A DNA stretch of 64,000 nucleotides from Raffaelea ambrosiae (lineage: Eukaryota; Ascomycota; Sordariomycetes; Ophiostomatales; Ophiostomataceae), in contig PCDI01000009.1 in the NCBI GenBank assembly GCA_002778195.1, positions 1,303,213 through 1,367,212 of the forward strand, written 5' to 3'. Position 1 is the stretch's first letter. The number at the start of each line of letters is the position of its first letter. Shown here one piece after another: positions 30,845 to 42,280 of this stretch. The position numbers and the translations under genes are program-made. The notes under the pieces were generated by a model. It searched no databases, was not told where the DNA came from, and saw only the letters and a program-made list of their open reading frames with translations.

Positions 30845-31855
30845 TCATACGCCTATGCTAAAGCCAAATGATCCGTCAAACACATCAATCTTGCTCAGGT
30901 CGGGGTTGCCACGCATGGACAGCAGAATGTCGAGGGGGGGGACGGTGTCGGTCGGGTAGTATGTGAGCAGGTTGTCGACGTCTTCGTCGGTCAGGTTGCA
31001 GAGTTCCTCGAAGGAGTAGGCGTCGCTGACTTTGGTCATCCTGGGCTTGTTAGCAGGGGAAACGGACAAAAGGAAGCAGAGACAACCAGGGAGACAGAGA
31101 AACAGAGAAACAAGAAAAACAAAAGAGCCCGTACCAGGCCATCCGCCTAGGACCCTCCTCGGAACCAGGCGCCATCCGCCGCAACTTCACCCGCAGTTCG
31201 CCCACCGAGTCGATGGCGTTGCCGGCGTTCTTCGGCAGCAGCTTCGCGATGTACTTGCGGATCGCGTGGGCCAGTCGCGGGCCCTTGCCGTTGGTGCTGA
31301 CCATAATTTGCAGCGGCCCATCGCGGTGAACGCTGCCAAAGTAGAAGTCGCACTCCGGCGGCACATCCGCGACGTTGACGGGGATCCTCTTCTCCTTGCA
31401 CAGTTTCCATATTCTCGTAGACGCAACGGGGTCGTCGACGGCGGTCAGGACCATGTGGACGCCGTTGAGGTCGGCCGGCTGGAACACGCGGTTGACATAC
31501 GACACCTGTTTCTGGCTCACGCGGTAGGCGACTTCGGGACACAGCCCGGCGGCGGGCGCGACGACAATCACGACGGCATCGGCGTTGAGACAGTGGAGAA
31601 TGCGGCCCGCGGCGACCTGAAGAAGCCCGGTCGGTCAGTCATCGGGCCAGCCATCGCGGAGAGCGAGGCACGGACGAGGAGGGCACGAGACCAGCGTCGC
31701 CTGGAAACGTGGGAAGAAGAATGAATGGGAGCGCTGCTTACCTCGCCGCCGCCGACCACAAGGACCTTCTTGCCCTTGATCTGGTAGGCAATGATCAGAC
31801 TTCCACCGCCTCTGACTTCGGGAAACTTGGGTGCCATTCCTGCTGCCACGGCCAT
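30845..31855 (-). CDS. MET8: Siroheme synthase Met8 (precorrin-2 dehydrogenase/ferrochelatase)
   Basis: Exons 31855-31742, 31616-31135 and 31040-30845 give 263 residues. GGGSLIIAYQIKGKKVLVVG and GGGE/VAAGRI (split by intron 1) form the NAD-binding motif. Asn-Ala-Asp and DVPPECDFYFGSVHRDGPLQ contain the region with the catalytic Asp of Met8. ISTNGKGPRLA-type VSTNGKGPRLAHAIRKYIAK follows. The C-terminal helical part reads AYSFEELCNLTDEDVDNLLTYY. Met8 oxidises precorrin-2 to sirohydrochlorin and inserts iron, making siroheme for sulfite and nitrite reductases. Introns use GTAAGC and GTACGG donors. A second ATG six codons downstream (31837) may be the true start. Confidence 0.92.
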
Positions 31856-32431
31856 GCAGAACGAAGCTGTCGTCAGCCGGAGCGAGATCGTTCGACCGAG
31901 ATGGGTTTTTGTTATGGATGCCCAAATTGTAGCGGATTTTTTTATGGAGTCGTGGCCCGATAGCGATAAGCCAGGCCTGCTAGCGCCCGCGGATGTGTTC
32001 CAGACGTGCGTGCACAGCCCGCTGTCACAGCGCCCGTCACAGCAGACCCGAAAATAATTGAATAATTAAACCCATAATCAACGGGCGGGTCTCAGGCGCT
32101 AGTTACGTAACGTAAGCACAACCCGGCCACCACAGGCGTCAAACATCACCACCACCGAATTACCGCCCCCCCCCCCCCCAAGCAACGCCTCACCGTCGCC
32201 GTCTGTTCCGTCCTCACCTGCGCCCATCCCACACACTTCACAACAGCTATTAGCGGGCTTTCACTTGGCTTCTGCTCATGCCAGGAACGTAGCACCGCCT
32301 AAACCAGCGCTTGCGGCTGCTCCAGTTTGCCCTGGCTGCTGCCTTGCGGCCGCCCTATTTCTCCCCCTCTTGACAGCACTCCCGCCTTTTTGGCTTGGCC
32401 GCCAACAGCTGGACGCCGCGCACAATCGTTC
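31856..32431. other. Divergent promoter between MET8 and PEP7 genes
   Basis: The 576 bp contain a 14-base C run at 32166-32179 and no gene. Both flanking genes start outward from it. Confidence 0.5.
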
Positions 32432-34769
32432 ATGTCGGCCAGGAAGCTTGGTGGAGGCAGAATCCTTGGTAACGGAAAGGGTCTTGCCCCCCCGAACGCC
32501 AAACCCCTGCCGAGGACTCCCGGCGCCGCCAGCCCGTACGCCCCTTCCGAGGGCAGCTCCGCATCACACGGTTCCCACAATGCCGCCCAGATATCGCCCT
32601 CGTCGACGCCGACCACCTTCCCAGATGCCGGGCAGGATCTTGCGGCAAACATCAGCCTTGGCGCGCCGTCCTTGAGGAGCGGTGGCACCCAACTGGTCTG
32701 CCCCATATGCGAGGAAGAAATGGTATGTCCTCGTCGGGGCCCCCTTCAAGAGGCTCCGGGATTCTCTCACTCCTGGATAACCGGTTTGTCATATGGCCCT
32801 GACTGACACTCCCGACTCCTTCCAGGTGACTTTATTACAATTGAACAGGTACCAATTCGTGGTTTTCTCCCGCTCCCTCCCTAGCCCAACCTCTGCCCCC
32901 AACCTCACACGCACGGCGTTTCACGACACGAGATATACTGACGACTGGGTTGCTCCTAGACACATCGATGACGTCCACCAAGAGCTCCCCGAGATCCAGC
33001 AGGATGAGGTGAAGACATGGTTCGATAAACAGGTCATCAAGGCCAAGAAGTTCCAACCGCTGTCTATGATCAACCAGAAACTGCGCGGCCTGGATGTGTT
33101 CGAATCGAACGACTCGCCGATAGCCCAAACAGTCCCGAATGCTGGCTTTGCCAACACTAGACCACCCGAAACGATAGTCGATCCCGACGAGTTGATCACG
33201 AGAAAACACTGGCAGCGGTCGACAGGGTCCGACATGTGCACAGACCCGACCTGTCCTAAAGGACTGGGTCCTCTGAATGGAAGCGTCAATTGCCGAAAGT
33301 GTGGAAAGCTGTTCTGTGAGACACACACAATGTACCAGATGAAACTCTCGAGGTCGGCCCAGCACGAGCCTGTCCGGGGCTATTGGGCTCGTGTGTGTGA
33401 AACGTGCTACAAGTCAAGGCCAGGCTACAACGATCACCACGGGACCGAGATCGACCTCATGAGCGACTTTTCGGCCATCCGAAGGAAACAGGTTGAACGA
33501 CAGAACTTGGAGATCTCTAGGCTGGAAAAGCGCTTGACAAAGCTGACACAGCTGCTTGCGGATCCTCCGCCGGAGATGGTAGCCGCGGCAGGCGGCCTAT
33601 CGTCCGTCTCGCCTCTCTCGCCTCTGGCAGGCCACAAGAACCCGAGAAAAGCCATAGAACAGTCGGTGGTTACCTGGGAAGAGGACGCATCGGTTGCACG
33701 GTGCCCCTTCTGCCAGCAGGAATTCGGGTCATGGACCTTTCGACGGCACCACTGCCGGATTTGTGGACGCGTTGTCTGTGCCGACCCGCAGACCGGCTGC
33801 TCTACGGAGGTCGGCCTCAGGGTGGCACGCCACAAGGGCAGCAGCACCCACAGAACACCGAGCGCTGCGGCAACAACAACAGCAGCAGCGACAGCTTCTC
33901 CTGCTGTGCGGTCGGAAAAGCCTCTCACCTCGGTGTCTGGCTCTACGCAGGCAGGAGAGACGGGCCAGGTCGACGTCGACGTCCGAATGTGCCGTGACTG
34001 CCAAGCCACGATATTCTCGAAACGTGACTTTGAGGCATCGCTCGCACTGAAGCCAGCCGACCAGCGGGCGTTCGAGACACTGCGACAGTTTGAGTGGGGA
34101 ATCAGGCAGATGATGCCGCTGTTCCAACGGGCCCTGCAGTCGCTGCAGGCGGATGGCACAGACAAGCCACCGCCAACACATGCGCAGATTCAGGAAGCGG
34201 CCAAGATCCGCAGACGGCTGATGGACAGCTTCACCAAGTACAACCTGGCTGCGGTGCGGCTGCGCGACTTGAAAACGGACAGCCCGACACAGAGACGGCT
34301 GCAGAAGGCCGTGTACACGTCCGCATCAAGCTTCTTGCACGCCAACATGGTGCCTCTGAAACACGTACCAAAAATGTTGCGGGCGCACCAGGCGGGCGGC
34401 GGCCCAAACGCTCACCGCAAGATGCTGTCCTCTCTCAATGGCAACGGCTCTCATCTGTCGCCCCTACGAAATGGCGAGTCCGTTGGCGACGGGGACACGG
34501 CGAGCATGGCCGGCAGCGAAGTCAGCACGGCCGTGTCGGCGCTCGAGACGGAAGAGAAGGAGCTGCGCGAAAATCTGGTGGTGCTAGAGGAGCAGCGCTT
34601 CCTGGTGCAACAGATGGTCGACAACGCCCGGGGATCGAGGCGGGTTGAAGAAGTGGGCGCCTTGAGCCGCAATGTTGAGGAGCTCGACAAAGAGATTGGC
34701 CGGCTGAAGAAGCAGGTGTCAGGGGTGGAGGCACGGTGGGAGGGTCTGTACGCGACCGGGGCGTCGTGA
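32432..34769 (+). CDS. PEP7: Endosomal FYVE-domain tethering protein (Pep7/Vac1-like)
   Basis: Exons 32432-32722, 32826-32848 and 32960-34769 give 707 residues. A C2H2 finger (CPICEEEM, then H at residues 106 and 111) spans all three exons, matching the N-terminal finger of Pep7/rabenosyn. FYVE-like domain 1 lies at about 190-260 (CRKCGKLFC, VCETCY). FYVE domain 2 lies at about 350-450 and has the canonical RRHHCRICGRVVC signature, with a roughly 40-residue Thr/Ala insertion before its final CRDC. Coiled coils follow, and the C-terminus has LVVLEEQRFLVQQMVDNARG, which resembles the Rab-binding segment. Pep7 binds PI3P and tethers Golgi-derived vesicles to endosomes with Vps21 and Vps45. The 23-nt middle exon is needed to complete the finger. 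Confidence 0.9.
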
Positions 34770-35455
34770 TAGAAATGGAAAGCATGGCGTGTGGCGTTTT
34801 TGTCTCTTTTTCTTTTTTGTAACCTCTTTGTTTCTCCCTGCCTTTTCTCTGTTCTTTCATCTTTGCGTAGGCATAGCAGGCAAATTCACGGGTCATTCGG
34901 GGTCACTTGGGGTCACTTGGGGTCACTTTAGGTCACCTTGGGGGTGGGTTGGAGGTTGGTCATTGCCTTTTCGGCGCCTGGCATGCGAGGAATGAAGATA
35001 AAATCATATAGCTACGCATGTATTGTGGCGAGGCTGCCATAGACTACCAACTTGGCCGTGGCATAATCATACTTGTTCTCCCTTCCCAACATTGCTTCCC
35101 CACTCAGCACAAACGAGGATGGAATGCGCATCGTGCATTGAACAGTGTATATGTACGATGCTATACTACCGATCAAACACCCCGCCAGACCGAGCGGTTG
35201 TGTTCATAATCACTCTCTTCCGTATGCTCCCAATGAAACAAACCCCGGCCCTGCAAAACAGCGACATAAAGAAAAGAGGAACAAATCAAAGAAAACCCGG
35301 CCCACCAAGCGTAGAAGACTTTCGCAAATACAAAAGCGGCAATAAAGCACAGATGCCAAGCACAGATGCAAAGATGATGCAACACGATATAATACAACAT
35401 AGTCAGCACAGCAGGGTGCCCAGACGAGACAACCTACACCGGTTGATCGGCTGGG
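34770..35455. other. Convergent 3' region with 10-bp repeat
   Basis: The 686 bp lie between the 3' ends of PEP7 and the APSES gene. GGTCACTTGG-type units repeat about four to five times at 34889-34942. No gene is seen. Confidence 0.55.
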
Positions 35456-38446
35456 CTAATGCACCACGCCTTCCACGCCTCCCAAGAACCTCCGTACGCG
35501 GCCAATCTCCAGGTCGCCCTTTTCGCTTTCCACAGCGCGCATCAGGCTATCCAGGTGGTTGTCGACGTCGGTATCGGAGCATTTGGTGGCCAGGGCGACC
35601 AGGTGGCGGAACTTGAGCTCGATTTCTCGGCTGCGGCCTTTCAGCGCGGCCTCGGCACGCCGTGTCTCGCTTGTGCGCGCTTTGAGGGCCCGGACGCGTG
35701 CCCGGAGAACGGCTGCTGAGGGCCCTGCCGCGGCGTCCCCTGATATGCTTCCGTTGACGGAGCCGCCATTGACGAAACCGTCCATTTCTGCCTCCCAGCT
35801 CAGAGACATGTTCGGATTGGTCGACCCCTGGCCGCGGGCCCGTTCCAGCTCCATGATGCGGCGCTGTTCTTCGTCGCGTGCGCGTGTTAGGTTCATAACC
35901 TTTTGCCGTGCCTGCTGCTGGTTCTTGGCCTTTTCTTGCAGGGTTTCGAGTGTTCGCCGTGCATCGCCCAGCTGTGCGGATGTGGTGCGCAGCGAGCTGT
36001 GCAACGCGTCGACGGCCTGCTGCTTTGCCTTCATCTCGAGCTGGAACACGGACGCAGTCTCGGCGAGAAGGTGTGTTATGGCTGGCACGGTAGGTTAGCA
36101 TCACGGACCGGTGCCCACGGGTGGTGAATGGAAGGGGACACAACTTACAAGACACAATCTCATCGCTGCTCTCGCGGCTCTTTTGGCTGCTGCCGACGGC
36201 GCCATTTGGCTCAGCAGCGGCCACCTCGCCGTTGCTGCCCTCGCCCGCGGCCTCGACGCCCACGCCAAAGTCCAGCGGCCGCAGGCCCTGCCGGTTGGCC
36301 AGGTTGGGGTCGGCACAGACCTCGAGTAGCTGCGAGATGATGCTGCGGTTTCCAATCTTGGCGGCAATGTTCAGGGCGGTGTCGCCCGCCTTGTCCTGGG
36401 CGTTCACAATCTCGCTCATGAACCGCGCCAGGCCGAGCTTGGCGGGCACCGACGCGGCTGCGCCGTTCAGACCCGACTGCACCACCTGGCTACTGGGGGC
36501 GCTGCCTTGGCGGACGACCCATTCCAGCAGGCACTGCAGGTAGTAGCGGCTGGCAGAGCTGCGGCCCTTGACGGAGCTGGTGACGGCAATGTGGTGCAGC
36601 ACGGTGCGACCCTTGGCGTCGCGCACTTCGATGGTGCTGCCGAGGACGTCCAGCAGATCGGGCATGGAGTTGTGCTCGTGCGAGTTCGTGACCAGACACG
36701 CGCGCATCAGGGCGGTCTCGCCGACGGCATTGACGCGGAAGGGGTTGGCGCCGCAGGCAATCAGCGCCCGCAGCAGCGGCATGCGCGACAGCGTCGCTGC
36801 CCAGTGCAGGGCTGTGTGGCTCTGTGGGTCAATGGGCATGTCCAGCTCCAGGGGGGTCATGCGGCGCAGGATCTCGTAGCGGGACTGGTCGCTGCCCTTG
36901 GTGTCCATGAAGAGCGACATCAGCGTGCTGCGCTTGTTCTCGGCATCGGGAGACACCTCGAACGGCAGCGGCGGTACGGGCGACGAGCCGTCGCCGCCCT
37001 GTGACTGCTGGAAGTGGTCGAGACCGGCCTGGCTGTAGATGAACGACTCGTTTGGCTCGGTCGGCGAGCCGGGGTAGGCGTTGGCATATGCGTCGGCGGC
37101 CGAGGCCGAGAAGGCGAAGCTGTCGAGAGGGGTGGCGGTCATGCGGGCGCGCTTGCGCGGCGGCTCGGCGCCGTCGCCGTTTGGCTGCTGGGCGGCCTGC
37201 TGCTGGGACAGATAGCCGGCGGACTCGGTGTCGCGGCCGTAGTCGGACACGGCAAAGCTCTGCTGCGAGTTGGGCAGGTCGTCGCCCTGCATGGACGCCT
37301 GGCGGGTGAAGCTGGGCGCGCGCGCGAGCCCGTTGCGCTCGGGCTGGCTGCTGGCGGTGCGGTTGCGCGGGCCGGGCGAGTCGAAGCGCGCCTTGCTGAT
37401 GATGCCGACCATGTTGGAGGCCGTGTTGGAGATGCCCTTGAAGAAGGTGCCGGACGCGCCGTTGGCCCGGCCCTCGGCGCTGGCGTTGTAGAGGCGCTTG
37501 CGCTGGGCCGCCATGGCCTGCTCCTTGGTGGGTGTGTTGAGGTTCCCTTGGCCGGCGATACCGCCGTCCTGGCCCATGTCGTAGGTGAGGAGCGGCCGCA
37601 GGACCTCCTCGACGCCGTACTGGCGGCACACTTCCACGCCGCGCTCGAAGCAGATCCACGTGCCCTGGTACTTGCCGTAGCCGCCCTGTATCTTCTCGTG
37701 CTCGCCCGTCTGGATCTCCTTCTCGAGGATCTTGGTGCGCTTTCCCTTGTCGACGCCGGCCACTTTTAGGATCTGGGTGGCATTGAGCCACGAGTCGTGT
37801 CGCCGGCGCATGACCGCGATGCCGTTGACGTCCATTTCATATACGTTGGTGCCCGAGTACACGGCCTGTCAGGGGGGGGGGGGGGGAGAGAGACCGGTTA
37901 GTCGACACACTGGCTCCGGGAGCCCACAAGAGGACAGAACAAAACAGGACAGGACAGGACAGGACAGGACAGGGCAAAACAAGATAGAGCAGAGCAGAAG
38001 TGATTAATGCTTACCGAGTAGATCTTCATTGGGTCGTCCTCTGGTGGCTTCGTCTGCGATGACGGCTCGGAAAACGGTCGGTAGAGTCCAGCTGTCGGCT
38101 GGGATGAGGGCGGCTGGCTCATGGTGAAGGACTGCTGTGATGATGACTGCGACTGCTGGGATGCGGACGGCATCTGGGCCGACGCGGCTAAGGAGGCGAC
38201 CGGGTGGTCGTAGGCGGTGGCCGGCGGCATGGCAGCGGCGAGTTGTGCTTGAGGTTGCGGCGGAGGCGGCGGCAGGAAGGACGCGGGTGTCGGGCCTGGC
38301 GTTGGGATCTGCTGGGGCTGGACGTGTGCTTGCGGCAGCACCTGCGAGGAGGCGGAGGCTGCCGGAGACGGGGGTGGTGGCCCGCCGGCCGCAGAAAAGG
38401 ACGCGCGGTGGGAATGCAACGCTTTGGTGACAGTCGCCGAGGCCAT
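35456..38446 (-). CDS. APSES-ankyrin G1/S transcription factor (Res2/Mbp1/Swi4 type)
   Basis: Exons 38446-38015, 37865-36149 and 36081-35456 give 924 residues. The first 140 are Pro/Gln/Ser-rich. The APSES DNA-binding domain follows (about 142-240): VYEMDVNGIAVMRRRHDSWL, NATQILKVAGVDKGKRTKIL, HEKIQGGYGKYQGTWI. Ankyrin repeats occupy about 485-680 (HTALHWAATLSRMPLLRALI, GETALMRACL, GDTALNIAAKIGN). The last 200 residues are coiled coil, the dimerisation region of Swi6-type partners. The plan is that of MBF/SBF DNA-binding subunits driving G1/S genes. The segment YGKYQGTWICFERGVEVCRQ and the following YDMGQDGGIAGQG resemble the Res-type paralogue of filamentous fungi. The start was chosen at the last ATG before a conserved-style leader; an ATG further upstream is possible. 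Confidence 0.93.
37872..37973. repeat. Poly-G and AGGAC repeats in APSES intron 1
   Basis: The 149-bp first intron (37866-38014) contains a 15-G run at 37872-37886 and about six head-to-tail AGGAC pentamers at 37946-37973 (plus-strand sense). On the transcript these are poly-C and GTCCT repeats, close to the acceptor for the C run. Confidence 0.8.
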
Positions 38447-38830
38447 GTAGGGCAGAAAACCGGACCAGCAGAAAGCTTGAGGGAGGACAAAACGAGAGTG
38501 GCGCCCGCGAAGCCCGTACAACAAATGGCAGATGCTCGGGGTTGGTGAGTGGGTGAGGAACAGGAGAAAGAGAGGAAGGAGAGCGGAGAAAAAAATTAAA
38601 AAAGCGAAGATGGTTTAGCTCTCAATTTGCGCGGACAGACAGCGACGTCGCAGAGGGGTGGGAGAGAGCAAAGGAGAGGACACGGGAGTGAGACGGGGCG
38701 CAAAATAGCAGGGGAGCCAGCGAAGGAAGAATGAAGAGAACGGCAAAAAAGAAAAAAAAGAGAAAAAAATTTATTGGCAGAATCAGCAGAAGAGAAGAAG
38801 CACACAAGACGAGCCCTTTCCTCTTGTTGG

Positions 38831-38837
38831 CACGAAA
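38831..38837 (-). promoter_or_regulatory. Candidate SCB site (CACGAAA)
   Basis: CACGAAA, the yeast SBF core, lies 385 bp upstream of the APSES-factor start. A second copy in opposite orientation (TTTCGTG) lies at 39016-39022, and an MCB ACGCGT lies at 39191-39196. Function is inferred from the family's known sites. Confidence 0.35.
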
Positions 38838-39015
38838 CCTGCGGACCGCGTCTGCGAAGCGAAAAAGCGAAGGACACGCAGGGCGCGCAGGACACAGGGA
38901 CGACAGGGTGCAGAGGGCGGAGCGGAAATGGATCTGGCGCGGCCGTGGAGATGCAGGGAAGTCGTTTCGGCGAGCGTGCAGAATCAATTAAAGTCGAGCG
39001 CCGAAGACGTGTCGC

Positions 39016-39022
39016 TTTCGTG
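39016..39022 (+). promoter_or_regulatory. Candidate SCB site (TTTCGTG)
   Basis: This is the reverse complement of CACGAAA, 365 bp before the LYR-protein ATG and 570 bp upstream of the APSES gene start. It pairs with the SCB at 38831. Confidence 0.3.
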
Positions 39023-39190
39023 ATTTCGTTGTGTGCGTGCCCGCTCGACCTGCGCACGACGCGCTTCGACTCATTAGCGGCAGGGAAGGTGCAAAGGGGG
39101 GTTCGTGCCTGGATCAGCCAATCAGCGTCGCTGCTGGCCGCTGAGTTTGCTGACTCCGAAACGCACTGTGCAGCAGCAGGAGTACGGCGG

Positions 39191-39196
39191 ACGCGT
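39191..39196. promoter_or_regulatory. Candidate MCB site (ACGCGT)
   Basis: Palindromic ACGCGT, the core bound by MBF, lies in the same divergent promoter. A single 6-mer is weak evidence by itself. Confidence 0.25.
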
Positions 39197-39386
39197 GGAA
39201 TCGCTGGCCACAACCCGTCTGTTGCAGGTACTCCGTGCGTATACCGTGCTCATAAAATCTGCATCAACGGCACTGCAAAACCCATCTCCGCCGACGCTCG
39301 CCAGCGACGTCCACCGATGTCCAAGAACTTGCAGGACAGCCGTCCCGTCTGGTGATCCTCGTACCCGGTAACTCGCCCGCCTCGCC

Positions 39387-40511
39387 ATGCGAGCCCCGAC
39401 GAAGCCGAGACCCGTCCCCAATCCCATCCACCTGTACCGGCAGCTGCTGCGGGAAGCAACATACCTGCCGCCGGTATGTCGAGCCCAAATTGAGCCGCAC
39501 ATTCAGCTTCGCTTCCGGAAGAACCGCCATGTCGACGGAACCAAGGCCGCAGATCGTCTGTACGGCGCCAGCAGAGACCTGCGCCGCATTCAAATGGCCA
39601 ACCAGGGCGACATGCCCCGCATGCGCAGAATGCTGCTGATTACCTTTGGCCGCGTCGGATGGAGGCGCCACCAACTCATGGCCGACCTGTTGCGTCCCGA
39701 CCAACCCGATGACACCTCCCAGCTCCAAGAACAGCTCGAGACCAAACGCAGGAGTGCTTGCACTAGGGCGCATACGGACTGGCTGGACCAATGGGACACC
39801 GAAAAGCTTCTTGTGTTCGGCAAGGACCAGAGCAAACAGAAGCTGCACAGTTCCCCCCGGCCACAATTCACCACCACGACACTGGACCCCAAGTATGCCG
39901 TGCCACAGTCCAACGTCTGGGGCCGGTCGCTGCGCAGCCTGACCGCCCGCGCGAAGGAACAGCGATGGTGGAAGAAATTTGCCTCTCGGATCCTCCCGCC
40001 GCTGCCGCGCGGCGAGTGGGAGCTGCTGCAGAAGCTGGCCACCGGCACGGCGGGCAGTGAGTGGGACCTGCCGGCCAAGCGAACCCCGGCACAGCCGCTT
40101 GTGGCAGACGCGTCTAAGAAGAGAGACTGGAACTGGGAGCAATATGCTCTGCGGCCGACCCGTGTCGTCGAACGACAGCGCGCCCGACTGTGTGCTCAGA
40201 ACGCGTGCGACACCCAGAGCGACAGCGACGTCCAGGACGGCCCGCGCCTCCTAAACATCCACGATTTCACTCCCCGCTTTTGGCGCAGGATGTACGCAGA
40301 TGTATGGCGATTGACAGCTGTGATGGAGCGCGTACCACACTCAACCGGCACTAAGCGGTGGAAAATCACATGGGGAGGCTTGCCTCCAAAGCTGAACCAA
40401 CCAGGTCAAGACAGCCTCGAGTTCTTCGAGGGAGTCGACGCCAAGGGCGCCCGACTCGACCAGCCAGTCGGGAAGAAGCACGCAGAGCGGCCTTCTCCAA
40501 AGCCTGTATAA
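39387..40511 (+). CDS. LYR-motif protein, Cup1-like
   Basis: Single exon, 374 residues. NPIHLYRQLLREATYLPPVC at residues 12-31 carries the Leu-Tyr-Arg motif of mitochondrial LYR proteins. The sentence-like pattern RVGWRRHQLMADLL, basic KEQRWWKKFASRILPPLP, and a C-terminal FWRRMYADVWRLTAVMER with KRWKITWGG match the fungal family annotated as Cup1-like LYR proteins. LYR proteins bind mitochondrial acyl-carrier protein and often act in Fe-S cluster delivery or respiratory-complex assembly. The role of this one is not established. The Arg-rich N-terminus with few acidic residues is compatible with mitochondrial import. Confidence 0.75.
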   Translation: MRAPTKPRPVPNPIHLYRQLLREATYLPPVCRAQIEPHIQLRFRKNRHVDGTKAADRLYGASRDLRRIQMANQGDMPRMRRMLLITFGRVGWRRHQLMADLLRPDQPDDTSQLQEQLETKRRSACTRAHTDWLDQWDTEKLLVFGKDQSKQKLHSSPRPQFTTTTLDPKYAVPQSNVWGRSLRSLTARAKEQRWWKKFASRILPPLPRGEWELLQKLATGTAGSEWDLPAKRTPAQPLVADASKKRDWNWEQYALRPTRVVERQRARLCAQNACDTQSDSDVQDGPRLLNIHDFTPRFWRRMYADVWRLTAVMERVPHSTGTKRWKITWGGLPPKLNQPGQDSLEFFEGVDAKGARLDQPVGKKHAERPSPKPV

Positions 40512-40709
40512 TAATAGGGTGTGACGATTACAAAACGACCAAAAGAGGCGTTGGACTTGATGACGACAAAGAGCGAAATATGTACGTATAGATGTATATG
40601 TGTGTGTTTGTGAGTGAGTGTGAGTGTATATATATAAATCTACTAGACTGTACAACTGTCTCTTTGGATGCCTTCACATCGGGGCCGAGGCGGATTTTAT
40701 CTACGAATC

Positions 40710-41335
40710 TCAGTTGCTATCTGCGGCCAGCTTCACTAGGCCTTCGCCGTCAACGCGCATCACCGACCACTCCTCCATCATGTTGGCGCCAATGCTCTTG
40801 TAAAATTTGATGCTCGGCTCGTTCCACTTCAGCACGCTCCATTCCAGCCGGCCGCCGCCCATGGCCACGACTTCCTGCGCCAGCCGCACCAGCAGCTTGC
40901 GACCATAGCCTTTCTTGCGGTGCGACGGCTGCACAAACAGGTCCTCGAGGTAGATGCCCGGCCGGGCACGCCACGTGCTATAGTTGTAAAAGTAGAGAGC
41001 CAGGCCTGCTGGTGCTCCCTCGGACGGGATAACTAGGAGACAGCGGGCTGGGCGGTCTGGTGATGTCGGCTCCGTGGGTCCCGAGAGAGCATCGGCCGAG
41101 CCACCCTCCGTGGATGGCGCAAACGCAATTGTCTTGAGAAGCTTGTCCTCGGTGGCCTCAACACTGTCGATCTCGTGCTCATAGTCGGCCAGCTCACGGA
41201 TGAGCTGCAGTATGGACGGAACGTCTGAAGGATCTGAGTCAGAAGGAATGACGTGCAAGAGCAAGCAAGCCGCAGCATAACTAATCGATTACCTTCGCGC
41301 CGCGCAAAGCGGATGACCGGCTCCCCAGACGCCAT
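40710..41335 (-). CDS. GNAT-family N-acetyltransferase (diamine acetyltransferase-like)
   Basis: Exons 41335-41293 and 41224-40710 give 185 residues. The start MASGEPVIRFARRE/DVPSIL joins at a GTAATC donor and TTCAG acceptor and places the family's first helix (ILQLIRELADYE) correctly. The GNAT core reads PAGLALYFYNYSTWRARPGIYLEDLFVQPSHR, then acetyl-CoA loop KKGYGRKLLVRLAQE and EWSVLKWNEPSIKFYKSIGA. This is closest in layout to spermidine/spermine-type (SSAT) acetyltransferases, which have the same YNYSTWxGxxxYLEDL block. The same frame is open upstream to 41404, so a longer N-terminus is possible. The substrate is inferred, not shown. Confidence 0.9.
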
Positions 41336-42280
41336 TTTCGGATCGGACGGTATGCTAGTGAGTGTCTCGTCGTCAATTTTAGCGGACATCTTCATTAGTG
41401 GCAATACTGAGAGAGCATGGAGGTGGCAATGTGCCTCCTCTGGTTTCCGGGCAGAAGTGAGTCCAGGGGGGGTGGTATGGCAGGAAGGAAGACGAAGGTG
41501 AACAGGATATGTTGGCCGAGACAGGGAGAAGCAAACAGAAACACGGATTCATGAAACAGGAGCAACAACCACTCGAGCGTACAGCCTCTGTCATAGTCAG
41601 GCCAACCAGGGTCAATTGGCCATATCTTTGGGACTTTCAGACCGCTAGATGCTTACCTGCGTCGTGAACAATATCGACTATTAGAACCCCAGCCGTAGAC
41701 CAGACGAATACCCAGCCTCGTGTTACGTTTATATGCTGTGTTTTTTTATGTGTGTAAGACTGTCTTTGGCACGGAAGATGTCAGCACACTGTGTGTCAGA
41801 CCGTATTTCGCCTCTTTAGGAAGGTCTGCGTTGTCTGAACCCCACGTCTGGCGCCCCTCAACGTGTGTCCGCAGATACCACTATACAGTGCTGGATTGCT
41901 AAACACGGCCGACCAGTGAGACGCGGCTGAAATCCAATGGTCGACGTCAGTCTCGCCAAGAGGCTCGAAACACAACCACGCAACAGTGTAGCTGTCATTG
42001 GACTGGACCAAAAGGATCAAAGGGGTTAAAACTTCGGTGAACAATCGCGGCGAGGACTGAAATTGACGACTAAAAACACAGAACCTTTCGAAACAGAACG
42101 GTATTGACGGTGCGGCAAACAGCAGCTCCAGAGCAGTAACTAACCAATCCACACGCATAGCACTTGGACCTCGCGTTGACCGCTCTACCCCGGGTGGGCT
42201 GTTACCGCCATCTGTGGCCAGCCACCCCACTCCATGTGCGAGTGAGCGAGACAAGAAGAGCACTGCAGCGAGACATCATC
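41336..42280. other. Divergent intergenic region
   Basis: The 945 bp lie between the acetyltransferase (minus) and the phosphoesterase (plus). Short frames on both strands lack recognisable similarity. No repeat is seen. Confidence 0.5.

Larger units (their letters stand above)
38447..39386. other. Divergent promoter, APSES factor and LYR protein
   Basis: The 940 bp contain purine-rich and A-rich stretches (38740-38770) and no supported gene. They contain candidate SBF/MBF sites listed separately. Confidence 0.5.
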
